Shown here piece by piece: positions 14,501 through 29,500 of a stretch of DNA of 64,000 nt. The stretch covers positions 62,001 to 126,000 of the forward strand of contig NW_019091471.1 in NCBI RefSeq assembly GCF_001949145.1. The letters are read 5' to 3'. The notes under the pieces are model-generated. The model worked only from the letters and a program-made list of their open reading frames with translations. It was not told the DNA's origin and did no database searches. The DNA is from Acanthaster planci. Its lineage: Eukaryota; Echinodermata; Asteroidea; Valvatida; Acanthasteridae. Made by a program: the position numbers and the translations under genes. Every line of letters begins with the position of its first letter. The first letter of the stretch is position 1.

Positions 14501-17500
14501 TCTGAACTATACAAATGGGCAACTTGTACATGGGCAACTGTGCTGCTGTATTAATTTGATTTATGTAATGGTGCAGATTTGTGTATACACTGCATGATCT
14601 GGTAAGCTTCTATCGTGTTATTAATATAGAAATTGATGTCAGTGTCACATTATGCTGGCATGGACCCAGCATAGTCCTACGGTAGGCTGAGGAAGTTATC
14701 CAAAGTGCAGTAACACAGGATATTGAGTACAGAGAGGAGATCCGCAGGTGTGCCATGTGTTCTTCTGTTGGTTGGTTCTGTTGTGTCTAGTCCGCCTGTG
14801 ATGAGCATGCACAATACACTGTTGAATCCCTAAGCTAAATGTCTGGGCTGCACATGTCCATGTGTGTCCATCGCAGGCCTACCACGTGTCAGTTATAATT
14901 AAAGCCGTTGAATTATTCCGCAAGAGCCGCGCGCACTGTCTGTTCTCCTGTTCAGTGGCTACGGTCCAGTGACTGATTGCATGCAGCAACAAGTGCTGAG
15001 GGCAATACCTAAATGGCCTTCGTGTGCACTTCATGTACGCATCATTTTTTTGGATTGCTAGTCAGCCATGCAGTTTGCCTTGTACGATACTCGTTGATTC
15101 ATGCATATTATGCAAACTGATCACTAAAATATTTGCAAAAATGAAAACACATGGTATTGTTTAATTGTACAATAAAGTCCAAAATGGTCATTTTCAGGAT
15201 AATGCTTTGCCCAATTCAAATGGAAATGCCCCTAGATTGTGTTTATTCAGTCTAGAGTCTAACAGTAGGCCCATGCCCCGTAGCACTGTGGATAATGCAG
15301 TACATCAAACATGGATAATGTGTATAATGTGGATGTCTCTTGAGATTTACATTTGTTTTGCATATGTTTCAGACTAAGTGGCATTGTGTAAATTTTACTC
15401 TTTATATGACTGCCGCTGTCTGACTTACAATAGGCCTAAATGCTAACTTGTCTTCTGAGTTGGTATTATATTGTAATAATCATAGCATTTTAGTACAGCT
15501 CATTTGGAAATGTTGTTTGCGCAACACAGAAAAGAACTAAAAATTTGAAATTGGTATAAAAAGGCAATGAAATCGCAGAGAAACTCCTAACTTAATCTTA
15601 TTGATTATTGGTTGAATGACACACTTTTTAATGTGCTAACTGATAACGATGCTGTTTCCAGGCTTTTGTTGATTGTTGAGGTTCATATCTGCATAGTAAT
15701 AATTGAATCCTATGTCACAAATATGGGTGTTTCAGGAAGAATGCTTTAAACATTGCATTAAAAAGCGCGACCCTCTTTCCCTCAGAGAACAGGAATTCTG
15801 CAGATTAAAAAAAAAACCAGTAACAGACTGAACATGAAACAGTTGAAGTGTGATACAGCCCAAATGTTGTAAAACTCTTCATGTTGCTAGGGTGAAAGAA
15901 ATCCCAGGCCATGGTCGACTTGACAGTCAAGCTTAATCAGGCCTTACACCATGGAATTACCTCCCCCCCCCATCAACATCAAGATTGGCTCAGAGAGGTG
16001 GACAGTTCAGGATGCATGCTGTGCTGCGTGGGTGATGAGTGAAGACCTCTTGTTCTCCGTGCCCCCTTCTTTGTTAACATGCCTTGGGGAACCCACTGTG
16101 ATATTGTCTTCACAGAATAGCTGGTAACCATGGCAGCAGTAATGGCGCTTTTAGTCAAGGAGAAGGTTATTTTATGAATGCTTTGTCAATGCTCCTTGTG
16201 ATGCGTAAATTGTCCATCAGAAGATGGTTGAGGGATCTCTGTGAAGTAATGAAAAACACAATAAAGACAAAAACCTGAAAAACCACTTGCACACGTGAAT
16301 TGTAGGATAATTCAGAATAGTTGAGTTGTAACATTAGAACATATTTTTTCACAACGTAATCATTGATTTGATGTAAATATTTGCAGAATTGATGTTCCAG
16401 TCACAGTTTATTTTGATGATTTGGAAGATTTGTCTCCCCAAAACATGCTGATATCTTATTATATCTGTTTGCATTGGAATTTCCTCCCTGAAAGCAATTT
16501 TAAAGGTATTTTGGGATAAGGATCATTTACCACAAAATGAAAAACAAAGACAATGAATAAGTGTTCACAATGCAAGGAAAGGGAGTATTTCCTCCAGAAT
16601 TTTAACTGCAATGAAAACAAAAGAATGCCCACACTAGGGTATGGAATGTTAATGCGAGTGTATGTTCATACACCTGCACACCGTGGTGTCATGGCATTAA
16701 GCAGGTGTACTTGGAAGCATAGCCTTGTGAAACCAGCATGCATGCATTGTCACTAACCCCAATGTCTTCAGAAAAACCAGCCTGTTAAAAAAATGAAATT
16801 AGTGCCTCATATGCCACTGGGTCCTTGCATGATCTTTTCAGTGGTGTGAGTGTCTGTTGTAGAGTGTACATGTACATGTACATTGTAGCTACATGTATGA
16901 AAGAACATTCCGTCCAAGCTACATGTACATGTATGGCCTATGGAATGGTTTTCCAGGTGAGTTGTGCCTTTAGCACCTATTTTTTTTCCCCCTCTGGCAT
17001 CAGCTGCGAACCTGCCTGGTGTCATGTAGAGCTGTGGGTAAACGGTTTACGGTTTTTTAAATAATTCACCAATGTTTGAACGTTTAAATGGGATGATCAC
17101 AAAATAATGCTGCACAAAACCATTTTACACTCGCATGAATTACGTGAACATGTGTACACATGTATGTGTGTCCGTACAACAAAGGATCTTTTCTCTCAAT
17201 TTTTCTTAATTATCGAAATGTTATACCTGTCTTCCGGTATCTTATCAAAGTGCACTGGTATAAGACAATTGGCTTTTGTTCATTTTCAGGTTCTCTGAAT
17301 CATCAGAAAGTACAATACTTAAACTTCTCTCATTTTCAGTTGCATTATCAAGGAGATATCAAGGGTAAATCCAATTTCAGTAATACTGGCCTGAATTCTC
17401 TTTTTGTGCTTTCAGGAAAAATTACTATTACTGAAAAACAATGAAAATGGCAGTCTTCTTGTAGTCAGTCTATTGGACAATTGTGCTTTTAAAGAAACCA

Positions 17501-20500
17501 CATTGTGTTCAACTCCCAACAAATTCTTCAACTGTGGATCTATTCTCTGTTTCAGTAAATTTAACATAATAAGAGGATTAGTCATGAATTCTCTGCAATT
17601 CCAATGGTATCAGGAAATGAAATACATGTACATGGTTACTTTTATGAATTCAGAAAAAAAAGATTAACTCTCTTTTCACTACACTCCTTGTATTGCCCTC
17701 GCTTACTGCAACCATGCTGCAACATTTGGTTTTCATTGCACTAGAAATATCAGGCATCACTGAATTACCTTACCCTTGTAATTCAAAACCTGGTCATTGA
17801 AACCTGATGATTGAGCTAACAGCTCTGTCACTCTTCCAGAAAATGTTGTTGGGAGATGCACAAACAAACCCTGGTGGATTTCCCTGCCCTGTTTTTATTT
17901 TAATTAGTCTGCCTTTGCAAGCTTGACTGTTCCCAACAACAGAGAGCTGTCTAAATAAACAGGAATAGGTTGGTACAGTTAAACTGCATGATATGAGCCC
18001 ATCCAAAATCTGCATTGGACGCGGAGCCAACTGTGAGATTTTTCAGTATTTGTCAACAAGAATCCATGCTTCCACAAGGTTAAAACATGCTTCCTCAACT
18101 CACATTAAAGCATGCCCTCAGCGAGGCATGTCTGAGAAGGGTTACTCACATAGTACATCAAAAATTAGGGCCACCCCCAACCAGTGTCATATGAGATAGC
18201 ATTGCCCATGAAATATGGTTTCCTTTTCTTCATTGACTCCCAATCAACTTCCTTTATCTCATCAGAGGGTAATAGGAAATCAATTGAAATTTTATTTTAA
18301 ACCAAACAGTGGTTGAGGCTAAGAGTTTCATGATTCATCACATCTATGATTCATTCTCCAATGAAAAAAAGACGCCTCTATCCAACAAATGGTTGCGGTG
18401 CTCTCCCTCGGCCCCTTGGAGAAACAGTTTGTGATTTCAAGCATGACATAATCAGTCATAGTGGTGCACCCTGGCAAGCCACAATGTCCCCCATCACTTC
18501 AGGAATACATTATCTCAGCTGGCAATCACAATAATACTGACCATTTCTCATACAGCACAAATTTCCAAGCAGTGCCGACATTCGATTGGACGGATACAAG
18601 CTCTCCTGAGCAAAGGAATATTGCAGAGATATTGATCGGTGCATCTCATAGCCCATGTCAGTTTTGTATGCAGGGACAAAAACGACCCCTCTGCCTCGTA
18701 CCATATGCACTGCGGAAGAGTGTGCATGTAACAATTTAAAACACAGTATCTGGTCATGTAGGTATACACAGCTTGTGGTGCGGTAGGTAGGGCTCCCAGC
18801 CAGCATTGTTGAAAATCATTTTTGCTCATGTATATTGTACATGTGGACACTGATCACTGACAGCAGTAGGGCCCATGTGATGGTAAAAGCTTCGTGCCAG
18901 TGCATGTCCAATAGAACCAGGCCTTGGAAGTTTACCATAGCTCAGTGGCTTAGCCATGACTGGGGGCCTGACCAAGTGCAGAGTGATTTTATGCTTGGAT
19001 TTGTGTACAGGAAATAAGCTGACCTGCTGCAAGTTCAACGTTTGTAAAATGGCATTACAGTATATGATGCTGCTTTAGCTTTGACAAAGGTCCCCTCTAG
19101 AACTCCAGGACACCAGATTTTTGCCCATCCTAATTGGTCTGTCTCCCTGTAGACCAGACCTGGAGTTGTAAGACAGGCCCTGTCTTAGCAGCCAGTCCTG
19201 GTTTTAGGGGCTTGGGATCTTACCAGGTTGGCCTGCTCGGCACCCAGGGCACCCACCCACACATACAAATAGCCCTAATCCCTTCTCATTAGCCCCACAT
19301 GTAGCAGAACTCTGGGCTTGAGTTTATAATACACATTCATCCCCATTCATAGTCTTTCCATGATGCATGTTCTTGGTAACTGTAGCCACAATGCTGGATC
19401 TGAATTAGTTTCTATTCATCAAGCTGCTGACACATAACCAGAAAATGGAATGTTTTTGGTTATTTTAGCAATGCTGGGCCCAGCGACTTTGATACTCTGG
19501 CTGACAGGAGTGGAATAGGAATAGGCCGGATGTTTCAGATTTCTCCCTGGGCTGTAATTATGTCAGTGGTATGCTTGATGAGGTCATTTGGCAGTTTGAG
19601 CAATGATGATAGTGTTTCCTTTTATAAGTGATCACATGGTCTCTTTGACCCTCAAACTGACTTCGAATGGAGCTTTTAATCATAACATTTGCATTTTTGG
19701 TTGAAAGAGAAACTTTTCTGAAATAAATTACCATTATGGGATGTCATTCTTGTACTGGGAGGGCAGCTAGGGCATACACATGTGATTGGATTTTGCCGTA
19801 ACCCCAGATTGTTTGGACTTACAGGAATCTGGTTTCTGAGGGATATGCTGTGCATGTAGGTGATTCAAAGGAATGTGCTGTAGACTGTGATATTGAAGAC
19901 AGAACGACCAAACAACATACAAGTTGCATTTGGCATGTATACAAAAACAGCATGCTCAGTTTGAACCAATTACTACATGGCACCGAGGTCATTGGCTCAC
20001 TAACACAATTTATAAACAGTTCTTTGTTTTAGTTTTGAGGTGGGAAATGCATTTTTAAGTTTGCGACTTGGCTGTGTGTGTGGAATATTTCCAAGAGCTT
20101 GCCCACGGTGTTTGGGTTTCAGTACTGGTCTGCATCTCCTTGGCAGCGTTCATGCTGTAGCTTGCATTATTCACAGAATTAATACTCCTTGAGAATGGGA
20201 ATTGCTGTATAATCTGCCTGTAAATGCATCAAGTGGGCTGAAAAGGGAGGGCGAAATTCCTTGCCATGAACCCGAATCACATGTCCATGAACATGGGCAT
20301 TATCTGCTGGTATCGCATGTATTTGAAAAATGAATGAGCCTGAACAGCACTACCTCATTCCTGTATGCAATTTTGAATGGCCCGGCAAATGGCAATTGCA
20401 TGGAGATGCATGCAAAGGCATTAGACAGGAGCTTCTGCATACATATTTGTATGCATACATGTACATGTATCCGATGCAGCACTTAATATGCATTCATACT

Positions 20501-21291
20501 GTTGAAAGGGGCATATCAAGGACAAATTTTCAGGTAGGCCAAGGGAGGGGAGAGACTGCCCAAAAATTTCCTATGTGTAACCTCTTAAGCCTTTCTGAGT
20601 TGTAAGACTATAACATTTGATGCTTTCTACACAGTATGGCCCACTGCTGATATCCTTAAATCCATCAGTCAATGATTGAATTATTAGATATTTATCCCCA
20701 AAGAAGCAAAGCATTAATTGGCAGAGACTACGTTGCTAACCTTAAGTTGCAGTTGGCTATACTGGTGAAAATGGCCAGGGAAAAGAATTAAATACATGTG
20801 TTCTTGACGCAAAATTTTGTTCTTTAAAAGGGGCCATTTCTGGTTCCAATATTACAGCGCGGGAGTGTTAAAAAAAACTTGATCAATTGGTCCTTCCCCA
20901 TTCGTTGGTAGGGTGAGCATGTGTGGTGATCATTGTGCATTACTTTCTCCTCATCGCCACCATTGTTTGGGGGGATTGATCCCCAATTGTGCTGCCATTC
21001 CCCTCAGTAATTGTTTTGTCAATGCAATTAACGACGTCGTCCATGGACCTGACCTGGACGTTGGGAACTCTTCCATTAAGATAGTGAGTGGCTGGCACAG
21101 CATTTGCCGTCATTGGTTTGTATCATGTACACATGGATCTGTGTACATTCCCATCCATCCAGAATGCATTGGCATGGGATGTGACCCCTTTGCTACGGTG
21201 AGCCCGAGTATTTTGTGTTGTGTGCACACGTATGTGACAGGTATTCGGAATGAATGCAATTTTTCTCCACCTAAATTGCGTGCATTGTAAC
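8528..21291. other. Non-coding stretch with no supported gene
   Basis: The tandem duplication at 13.4 kb and a set of small adjacent hairpins at 19101-19185 are the only structured parts I can point to. ACATGT runs occur at 12790, 16867, 16920 and 20457. Open frames are short and unconvincing. Confidence 0.7.
13370..13430. repeat. 31-bp tandem duplication, two copies
   Basis: The 30-nt unit starting AAAATCCTCAC occurs at 13370-13399 and again at 13401-13430, differing at one base (T to C), with one A between the copies. The near identity indicates a recent slippage or duplication event. A T8/G9 mononucleotide stretch follows at about 13481-13497. Confidence 0.9.
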
Positions 21292-21600
21292 ACTTTATTA
21301 TTATTTTTATCATTAATTTATTCAGGCAGATTCAAAATATACAACACGTAATATACAATAAAATTATATCCAAAAAGAAGATCAATACAGATTGAAAAAG
21401 GAGGCACACATGTAAACAGTCAATCAATATAAAAGATGAGGAATGATCAAGCAAGAGACAGACAAGACAGACATACATAAGAAAAAAAACCAGGACAGTG
21501 CAGGACTGCCTTGGAGAAAAACAAGAGTGAAAAATATCACTTCCGCCAGAAGGGTGCGTGCCACTCCGACCCTGCACAACAATCAGTCAGACACACAAAT
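21292..21600 (-). mobile_element. LINE 3'-end-like sequence (non-LTR retrotransposon tail), minus strand
   Basis: Read on the minus strand, the stretch is T-rich, 3'UTR-like sequence ending ...GAATCTGCCTGAATAAATT followed by irregular ATAATAATAA. That is the layout of CR1/L2-type 3' tails with short simple-repeat ends. No reverse-transcriptase or endonuclease coding segment is visible. The call rests on layout alone; it could be ordinary AT-rich intron. Confidence 0.3.
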
Positions 21601-24600
21601 AAACACAAAACGAGGGACATCACAACGACAAATGCAACCAATTTGTAAACACACCACACGGACACTTACTTGTTTACGGCAGCATCACTCCCTCAGATGC
21701 TTTTTTTATGTGCACTTTGTTTTCCAATAAGTATTAAAGATCTGTCTTGTCACTCTGGGTCTTTACTCTCAAAAAAATGTGGTCTTCATTTTTACAGTGA
21801 CGGGCACCTGCAACAAAATTGCTCCCCGATTCCCCAGACATTTCGTGGTCTGTCATTGATTCTGTATTGGCTTATTTTGTGCTCCCGTATGTATGTGTAG
21901 CCACACCATCAGGGTATCACAGAAGGCCAAAATTGCAGCAACCTTTATACTCGTGTATCTTTCCCCAATGATTCAGATATACAGCACAGTGGATGCAGCT
22001 GGCAGCATCATTAGAATACATGCAATATCTAACAAGGCAAACACAGTTGGAAAGCATTATTGTGTTTGCCACCATATGTTAGGTACCACTCATGAATTTG
22101 ATCTGGATCAGCACACACATTTTAAAAAACAAATTTATCAAAGAGGCCTATATATAGATATTAATAGTTACACAAACTCTTGCGCTAATTTGGTGCCGGT
22201 AGGTTCCAGCAGTCAAACATAAAAAATTGTATGAATTTTCAGTCAAGTTGTGACAAGTAAAAAAAACACATGCATGTACTTGACCCCTGGCCTTTGCCAT
22301 ATACATGTGCATGCTGCGTTGCAAAACTTGAGGTACTGGTAGTAGATACCAAACTACTTTTTAATTCATGAATTATAAGAGCAACCCCACTCCCTCCCAA
22401 AAGGATGCATACCGGTATTACCAATCAGATAGGTAGTCACTGACCATGACAAACCTTTCATTAGAACAAATTGCAGTTCTGAAGCCACTTTCTTACATTA
22501 GCGGTAGAGGGACAGTGACCTTCAGTGGACGAGTTGGCAAATTGTTGAAAATAACCTCTAAAAGGATCAGGATGCGATCTTTTAATGATGACATTAGTAA
22601 GCAGCGGCTCTTTGTGCACTCCATTATGCGGGCTCTGCACAGGTGATACACCATCTCTGAGTAGGTGTATATTGTACAGCAAGCAAGAAATAAGGCCATT
22701 ACCCAAATCTGACGTCAACACTGCACTGCGTCTCATTGCCTCTCCTCTCACAACTAGCCTCCTACTGCATCCCCTGTAACCTTCTCAACCCTGCTTCTGT
22801 CCTGCCCCAGCCACATTGTTTGTCTAACCCTGGTCCCGTTTTGTCACATCATCTGGAGGTATCCCAAGGAGCCACTGTAGGGGGCCCTTCTCTCCTGGTT
22901 GGTGTGAAGTGAAACCCAAACCTCCTGGGAGAAAGATTTTTTTTTCCTTTTTTTTTTTAAGTGAGCTGCATTGGAGATGAGATGGGATGTTAGGTGGAGA
23001 TGAGACACGGTGGATCAGATGGTAGCAGATGGCAAAAGAGAAGTAGAGAAATGCATCCCTGGAGATGGGCACAGATATATAACCCAGCTCCTGGATCGGA
23101 CTGCTTCTGTCATTACATGGACAGGAAAAAGTGAAGGTTGTTCTGAAAAACCTGCAAATGATCATTTGTTCGTCTGTCATGTTTCAAGCAGATATTGTAC
23201 AACAGCACACATGGAATTCTGTTTCAAAGTGAGGCATTTTGCTCTATCTTAGGGGATGATCAGCTTTGTGAATGCTATTTAAGTCACCATCTATTATATA
23301 GCAAATATCTCAAGCATATTACAAATGTTTTCTGATGAAGCCAAACTTGGCCCTGAGCCTCTCATTACTTGCCGAAGGAGATATCAGATGTGGGAAAACT
23401 CAAAATGGCCTCATTATCAACATGTCTGGTTCATCTAGTCATTCATATTGCACTGAGACTGCTATTGAGCTCGGGGAATCACTGATAAACTAAAAAACCC
23501 ACGCATTCCATCCTTAAGAACAAACCCCCTCTCTCCCCTTAAAGCAAAAAATAATGAACACAGATGTCCTCCCAGGCACTGATAAAAAGTTGGCGCTCGT
23601 TATGAGTCTAAAATGAAACCATTAATGAACTCCCTGGTGCAATCAGTGCTGCTGGGGTGTATCCAGTGACATGTCTTGATACCCCAACCCCCAGAGTCAT
23701 GTTGTGTCAGGCTGGTCTTAGAGGTATAATTGGGAAGAAAAATGCGGTTTTGTTATTGGCAACTTGGGAGTGCGTCACTGGTGGTACTGTTGACAGAAAA
23801 CATAACAGTGTTATTTTTTTTTAATGAGGTGTGGAAAATTTGTGGTCAGACTTTCAGCAACACCGATGGTTTTTTAGTGCAGTTTGTTCTTGTGTATTAC
23901 CCAATATTAGGGCGGCTATTTTCCAGTACAGGAGACATTGAATGTAATAAAAACTGGAAGGACTCAATTGAAAACAGAAGCAGATACTATGTGTACTTTT
24001 ACATACCTTTTTTAAACATTGTTTTAACCATAACAGTCCCAAATCCTCCAATTTCAATACGATTTTACATATACACCCTTGGGGGTTAGGGTTAACACCC
24101 TTCAAAACACTTGGAACAACTTTTGCACACATTATGTGAATGGTAATTTGAGAGCAAGAGCTTCAAGTAGGACGTGTGATATGTCACAGAATTGATATAG
24201 TTTGTCTTGAATGTTTTGTAGAGTGGTTTTGTATATCCTAGGGCCTGGTACACAAGTGGTATGTTAAGTGAGCATGCAAATACTTTTACGGCTGTGTGCT
24301 ACCTCCCTTCGGATTGTTCTCATTTCCATAGTGTGCTCTGGTGAACGGGAGAGGGTTGTGGGCCTCTGACTTAATGAATAGGCTTTGTAAAGTACTAAAG
24401 TGCACCCATGTTTCATTGGATTCATTTCCTGAGATTGACGACTTGGAGGCAGGTGATCATTTCCATTAATTATGCTATTGGAATGGCTAATCAGCTAACA
24501 TTTATGATGCACATTCCAGGCCTGGCATGTACAACCTGACCTAAGAAAATGAGTCCCAAGTTGTCAGAGCCACTTTCAAGTTCAAGGCTTCTAAAAAGAA

Positions 24601-27600
24601 TCTTACACTATGTAGATCAATAGGAACCCTCACCATAATTTTCTGTACCAACATAATATCCATTTTCATCAGTATGAATTCAGTTTGTTCTTTCCAGTGG
24701 AAACTCACTCAAAACTATGGCCTTAGTTAACCTGGCTGACATACATGTTGATCTCTTTCAGTGATTGGTGAGAGTTTTCAAATGCACCAGTTCATTTTCT
24801 GTTTCAGCTGTCACTGAAAACACGTAGGACCAACATCCTGTGTCCAGTTACTCAATTCTACATCGGTAACATTTTGGAGCAAGCAGGGCATAAAGCTCAT
24901 TTCACATCCAAATCCTCTGAAATGCCAAATGTAAATTTATGCACAGTGGTGGCACCATGCTGTACAATTTGGGGGTGGGGTGGATTAAGAAAGGTGCGTG
25001 GAAAGGGGGGCGTTTCAAAATGTTGATTTATCTGGTTTTTTTTTTTTGTCTTTCCAACATATCCCTTCCTTTTTGTCCCATCCAGCCCCTTTGCCAGCTT
25101 TGGGCATCACAGCTGGGGGAGGAAGGCACATCACAAAAACAGTATATAGTTTGATGCTTATGATTTTTGAAACTGATGGGCCAACTGCTCTTAAGGCCCT
25201 GGCGATGGGCCTGGTTCCACCACATTGATATTACAATGTATGTTGCTGTCATAATGTCATAGTTTTGTTATTCGAAGAGAATCCCTTGTTTTATGAAAGT
25301 AGGCCTACATGTAGAGTGAAATGACAACAACCTCTTTGTTGTTTCTTTTGACAAACATTTAAGGGGGTTCTCAAGTTGACATTCAAAATATTTTCTCCCA
25401 AGTTTTGTTCCATTGAAGTTTTTTTCACCGAATCAGTGATTTCTTAGTCCCTTGGTGCCGTTTTTACATTTTCCTGATTATATATTAGGTTTGAAAAGGT
25501 TCCCTACCTGGGGAGATCAGCCTGGGGGGCAGGTCACACAGCTGAGGTATGGACTGTGTCATCCTACACTTCAGAGCTTAAATTTGATATGTCAGATGTG
25601 AGTAGATGGAAGACATGATCACTGAGTGGGCCCTCTAGGCTCTACAGAAAATGGTGATAACCAGTGCTATTTGTGGTGACTTTGCTGCTTTATTTTTCAG
25701 AATTCCAGCAAGAATTTGGTTTGAAACAATGCAGAAACAACAATTTACTGTGATTCTTGATGATTCTTGAAGGAATGGTACTGTAGCAAAGATGTCAAAG
25801 TCAGTGCATGCTGGCACCAACAGGCAGACTTAAACAGTAAATAAAGACTGGCCCTGTGGTCTGGTGTTATCGATTGTACTATCTGAACTGTCAATTTTGC
25901 AGGTTGGTCAGTAAATCCTGTGTCCTTACAGGTGGTCAGATGGAAAGAAGACAGTTCATCCTTGTCACAGCCCCCTCCAACCAAAGGAGAATAATCTTGT
26001 GTGTGTACTTAAATGCCCAGATCTTCCTGTGATACTGCATACAATAGTACATGTATGCGAATAATCCTCACTTAAATTAATGCACACCTTTTAAAGCAGG
26101 AAGTGATGTGACCAAAATGAAGTTAACCACTATTCAAACTTTGCTGTATCAACAGTGTGTACATGTATGTACATGGACATGTAGAAAATGAAAGAAATAT
26201 TACATTTACATGTTTATTTTCAAAACTTCATGTTTTTTTTATTTTGATGGACTGGTGAAAGTGGATTAGTGTCAATAGAAGCTATTTTCAGTAGTTTTGG
26301 GGAGTAACATTTGGAAGAATAATGAAGATGGAATACCTTTACTTTTGGAAAGATTTCATCATTTATTGGTCTCTCTTTTTGCTAAAAATTGGCAGGTTAT
26401 TTTTAAAAATTTGAATTATGTTTATTTTTTGCTGTCATGGAGAGGTCTGTGCTGTTACGTTTTTGAAAAGCTTTTAGGGAAATAAACCAGTAAATTGTTC
26501 ACAGTTTAACCCCCCCATGTCAGACTGCACCGAGTCTACTGTTTCTTCAGAGGGGGAAAATTTGATGAAAAGGAAGATAATGCATTGCTTCAGAATAATG
26601 CCCATCTCTCCTGCTTCATAAAAGAGTGAGCACTGGTGGTTGGACAGACAAGGTCATCTGATAAATTCTCCAACATGCAGAAGAGGAAAATTGACTGCAT
26701 TGTAATGGTTGTGCACCACCAACCTGCCTGCATGATATGTTGGAGCAGGAAAACCTTAATACAGTGCGGGCTAGCGATATCACGTTTGTTGTGTTTGCAG
26801 AGTACTCCCCAATCTTCTAATCGGAAAAGGGGTTTTAGTCCAGGACTTGGCCTTGTCAGTCAGTGAAAACGCTGGTGCAAGATATCATTTGGACCTCGCA
26901 ATTTCCACTTCGTGTAATTCAAGGCAAGACTTTTTTCGTGCCTTGATCCTGCCTGCCTTGTGCATGTACTTTGTGCATGTAAATTAGAGAACTGGAGGAT
27001 GAAAGTCAAAGATGCTGTCTTTGGCTATATTAGTCTGTTTTTTGACATCCATAGCCCTTTAAGCATAAAAGAAAAAAAGCATGTAGTTGGATTGAAAAGA
27101 GTGCTTATCATGATTGAATATCCCCAACAAAGGACAGCTTGAAGGTTGTTGATTCATTTGCAGATTTGCTTGACATGTTTTTTCACAAATAAGCGCTGGG
27201 CTGGCTGTTCCTATGCTGGTCTCATGCCAGAAGGATTTCATTCAGAAATGGCTAAAAGTCCCTTCAGAGTGGTTTCTCCCGGTCTCAAGGGACTTCCATC
27301 GTCCGATCTCTCTCTGTCCTCAGGATGTGTGTGGATCTGCAAGCCATCAGATTCGGGGAAGACTACATAAGTTGCATTTTGTCACAAAGCAGAAAAGTAC
27401 TAATGGACTGAAGTTTGTGAAGAAAGGATAGGGAATAATGTTACGCTCCTCTCCATATGGTCTGAAAAGAGGATTTAAAATACCCGAGGGGATAAAGAAA
27501 TATTAAGTCAGGATTTGGAAAGTTTGGCCCCCACCTATGCCGATGTAAAAAAGATGTGGAACTCGTTGAAAAGTTGGGTACTGTACTGTGTTGAAGTATC

Positions 27601-29500
27601 CATGTAATGCATATGTCCATGCGTGTTCCATGTATAGAACTAGTACATGTGCTTAGTTATATAATACTGTATAAAGTACCATTTCTTGTTTGATTCAGGC
27701 TGGCAAACATCCATTGAGACTCGGCATCCTTCCACCTGTCTGTGTAAGATTAGCATACTATGCATAATTAATCATGCATAAAACCTGATCCACATGATCC
27801 ATGTGGAAGCTTGGGCAGATGATAGTCTTTACCATTTACAAGTAGGCCAGAACCCCATTCTGAAGTGGTTAATTAAACTTCTATATTAAAATCATTTGCC
27901 TACGAGTACTTAAGCAGTATCTTACATTATTTCTGCCTTAGCTCAGTCTACATATATGTTTACTCTTTGTAACTAGTAGTTTTCCTGAAAGAAAACAATA
28001 CAGTGTTACTGTTATGGTTATGAAATTCTTCCGGCAGCATTAATGGAGGAGTTGATTTGATTAGCTCCCTTTCATAATAAGCGCAGACCCACGAACTACC
28101 AGAGCTCCCTCCTCATTTGTCGCATGTACATGTACATGCAAGCCCTACCTTTTAGAGCTGTGCTTGAAAACCCAGCAAATGAACTAACCCAATTAACCTG
28201 GGCCCTAACCTCAATCTATGTGCACTCCTGCCCACGTTGAACAAAGTGAATGACTGAATTGGGCACGTAGGAAAGTATGTCCCGGACTGCATACAACAAA
28301 TATTTGATGTGAAAGCACAAACGGTCACGTCAATTTTTTGGCAATAAATCATCAGGGGGGACATGCTTTCCGGCTTTTCCTGCATGGTCCGGCACATCTC
28401 GGTCAAGAAAGTGTGGCTTCGACTTAAGCCTGGCGTCTGCACATGGAACTTGATGTTGATGATAGCAAAAGCCGTGGTATGATTCCTGCAAATCAGATCA
28501 TCTTTGCCGATTGAAATGTACACATATGCGTGGTAACGTATCACACAAAATGACTAACATGTACATCTTAGATGTGAGTGATTAATGACTTTTCATATGA
28601 AATGCAAGATCTTGTCTTGCCACTACAAAATATAATTTCTCAAATGACAAATGTCAGCTTTGATCTGGTATTTGACATGTTTTTGACAGCTTCACTTGAC
28701 ATCTTTCTATAGAAAAGTCAGTCAGTCATACAAACCGGTACATACATGTAAGATAATAAAACAATTGTGGAAATTGTTTCAAGGTTCACTTTCATTATTT
28801 CACATAACTAAATGTTAAATAAGCTGTGCATTTCGTACATTGAAAAGGAAATTTTTCAACCTGAAACAAGAATTTTTTTCAAACAGACATTTGCTACAGA
28901 TCTTATTCAGTGAAATATGAGGAAGCTAGCTATTTCTGATTTACTGTGCAGTAATTTCCCCATGGTTCATGAATCCCTGTATCGTGCCAGTTTGTAACAT
29001 CTTTGTAAATCATTCCAACAATTTTTTCCAACACCTGGAGTTCAAAATTAGTATTTCAGAGAAGTATCTCTGTATGCTGTGAACGGCTATTTGATGGACG
29101 TATCCATTACAGCAGTCCCAGTATTACAGGAAATATATCCACTCCCAGCACTGGCTTGTCAATCAAGTCCCAGTTGCACTGTGTTTATTTATAATACAGT
29201 GCATAGTACATGCAATTGCCCTGCAGTTCATTTATGAATAGACCTGTCATTCCATCATGTCTTGCTTATTTATGTCTCTTCCCTGGACGAGTATGGCCTA
29301 TATATTTCATCTTCGAGAGACTGTGTAATATTTCAGAAGTTTCTTTTTTCTTATAATATCCAGCGAGATTGCAATTAACTGTGCCAAACATTGCAGGTAA
29401 TTTGGAAAAATACACTTGGAAGTTGGAAGAAATACTTTTTGCCAAAGAGAGTGTTTATTTTATATGCCTTTGTAAAGTCTGATCATTGGCAAGAGGTTGC

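Noticed and set aside
22446-22646. 66-codon plus-strand frame rich in Arg/Lys/Ser
   Set aside because: Weak start context, no neighbouring exon and no similarity I can name.
24079-24092. GGTTAGGGTTAAC, telomere-like
   Set aside because: Two TTAGGG-like units only, too short to call an interstitial telomeric repeat.
28152-28544. 130-codon minus-strand frame
   Set aside because: No recognisable domain and no flanking splice signals. The Cys/His distribution is irregular.
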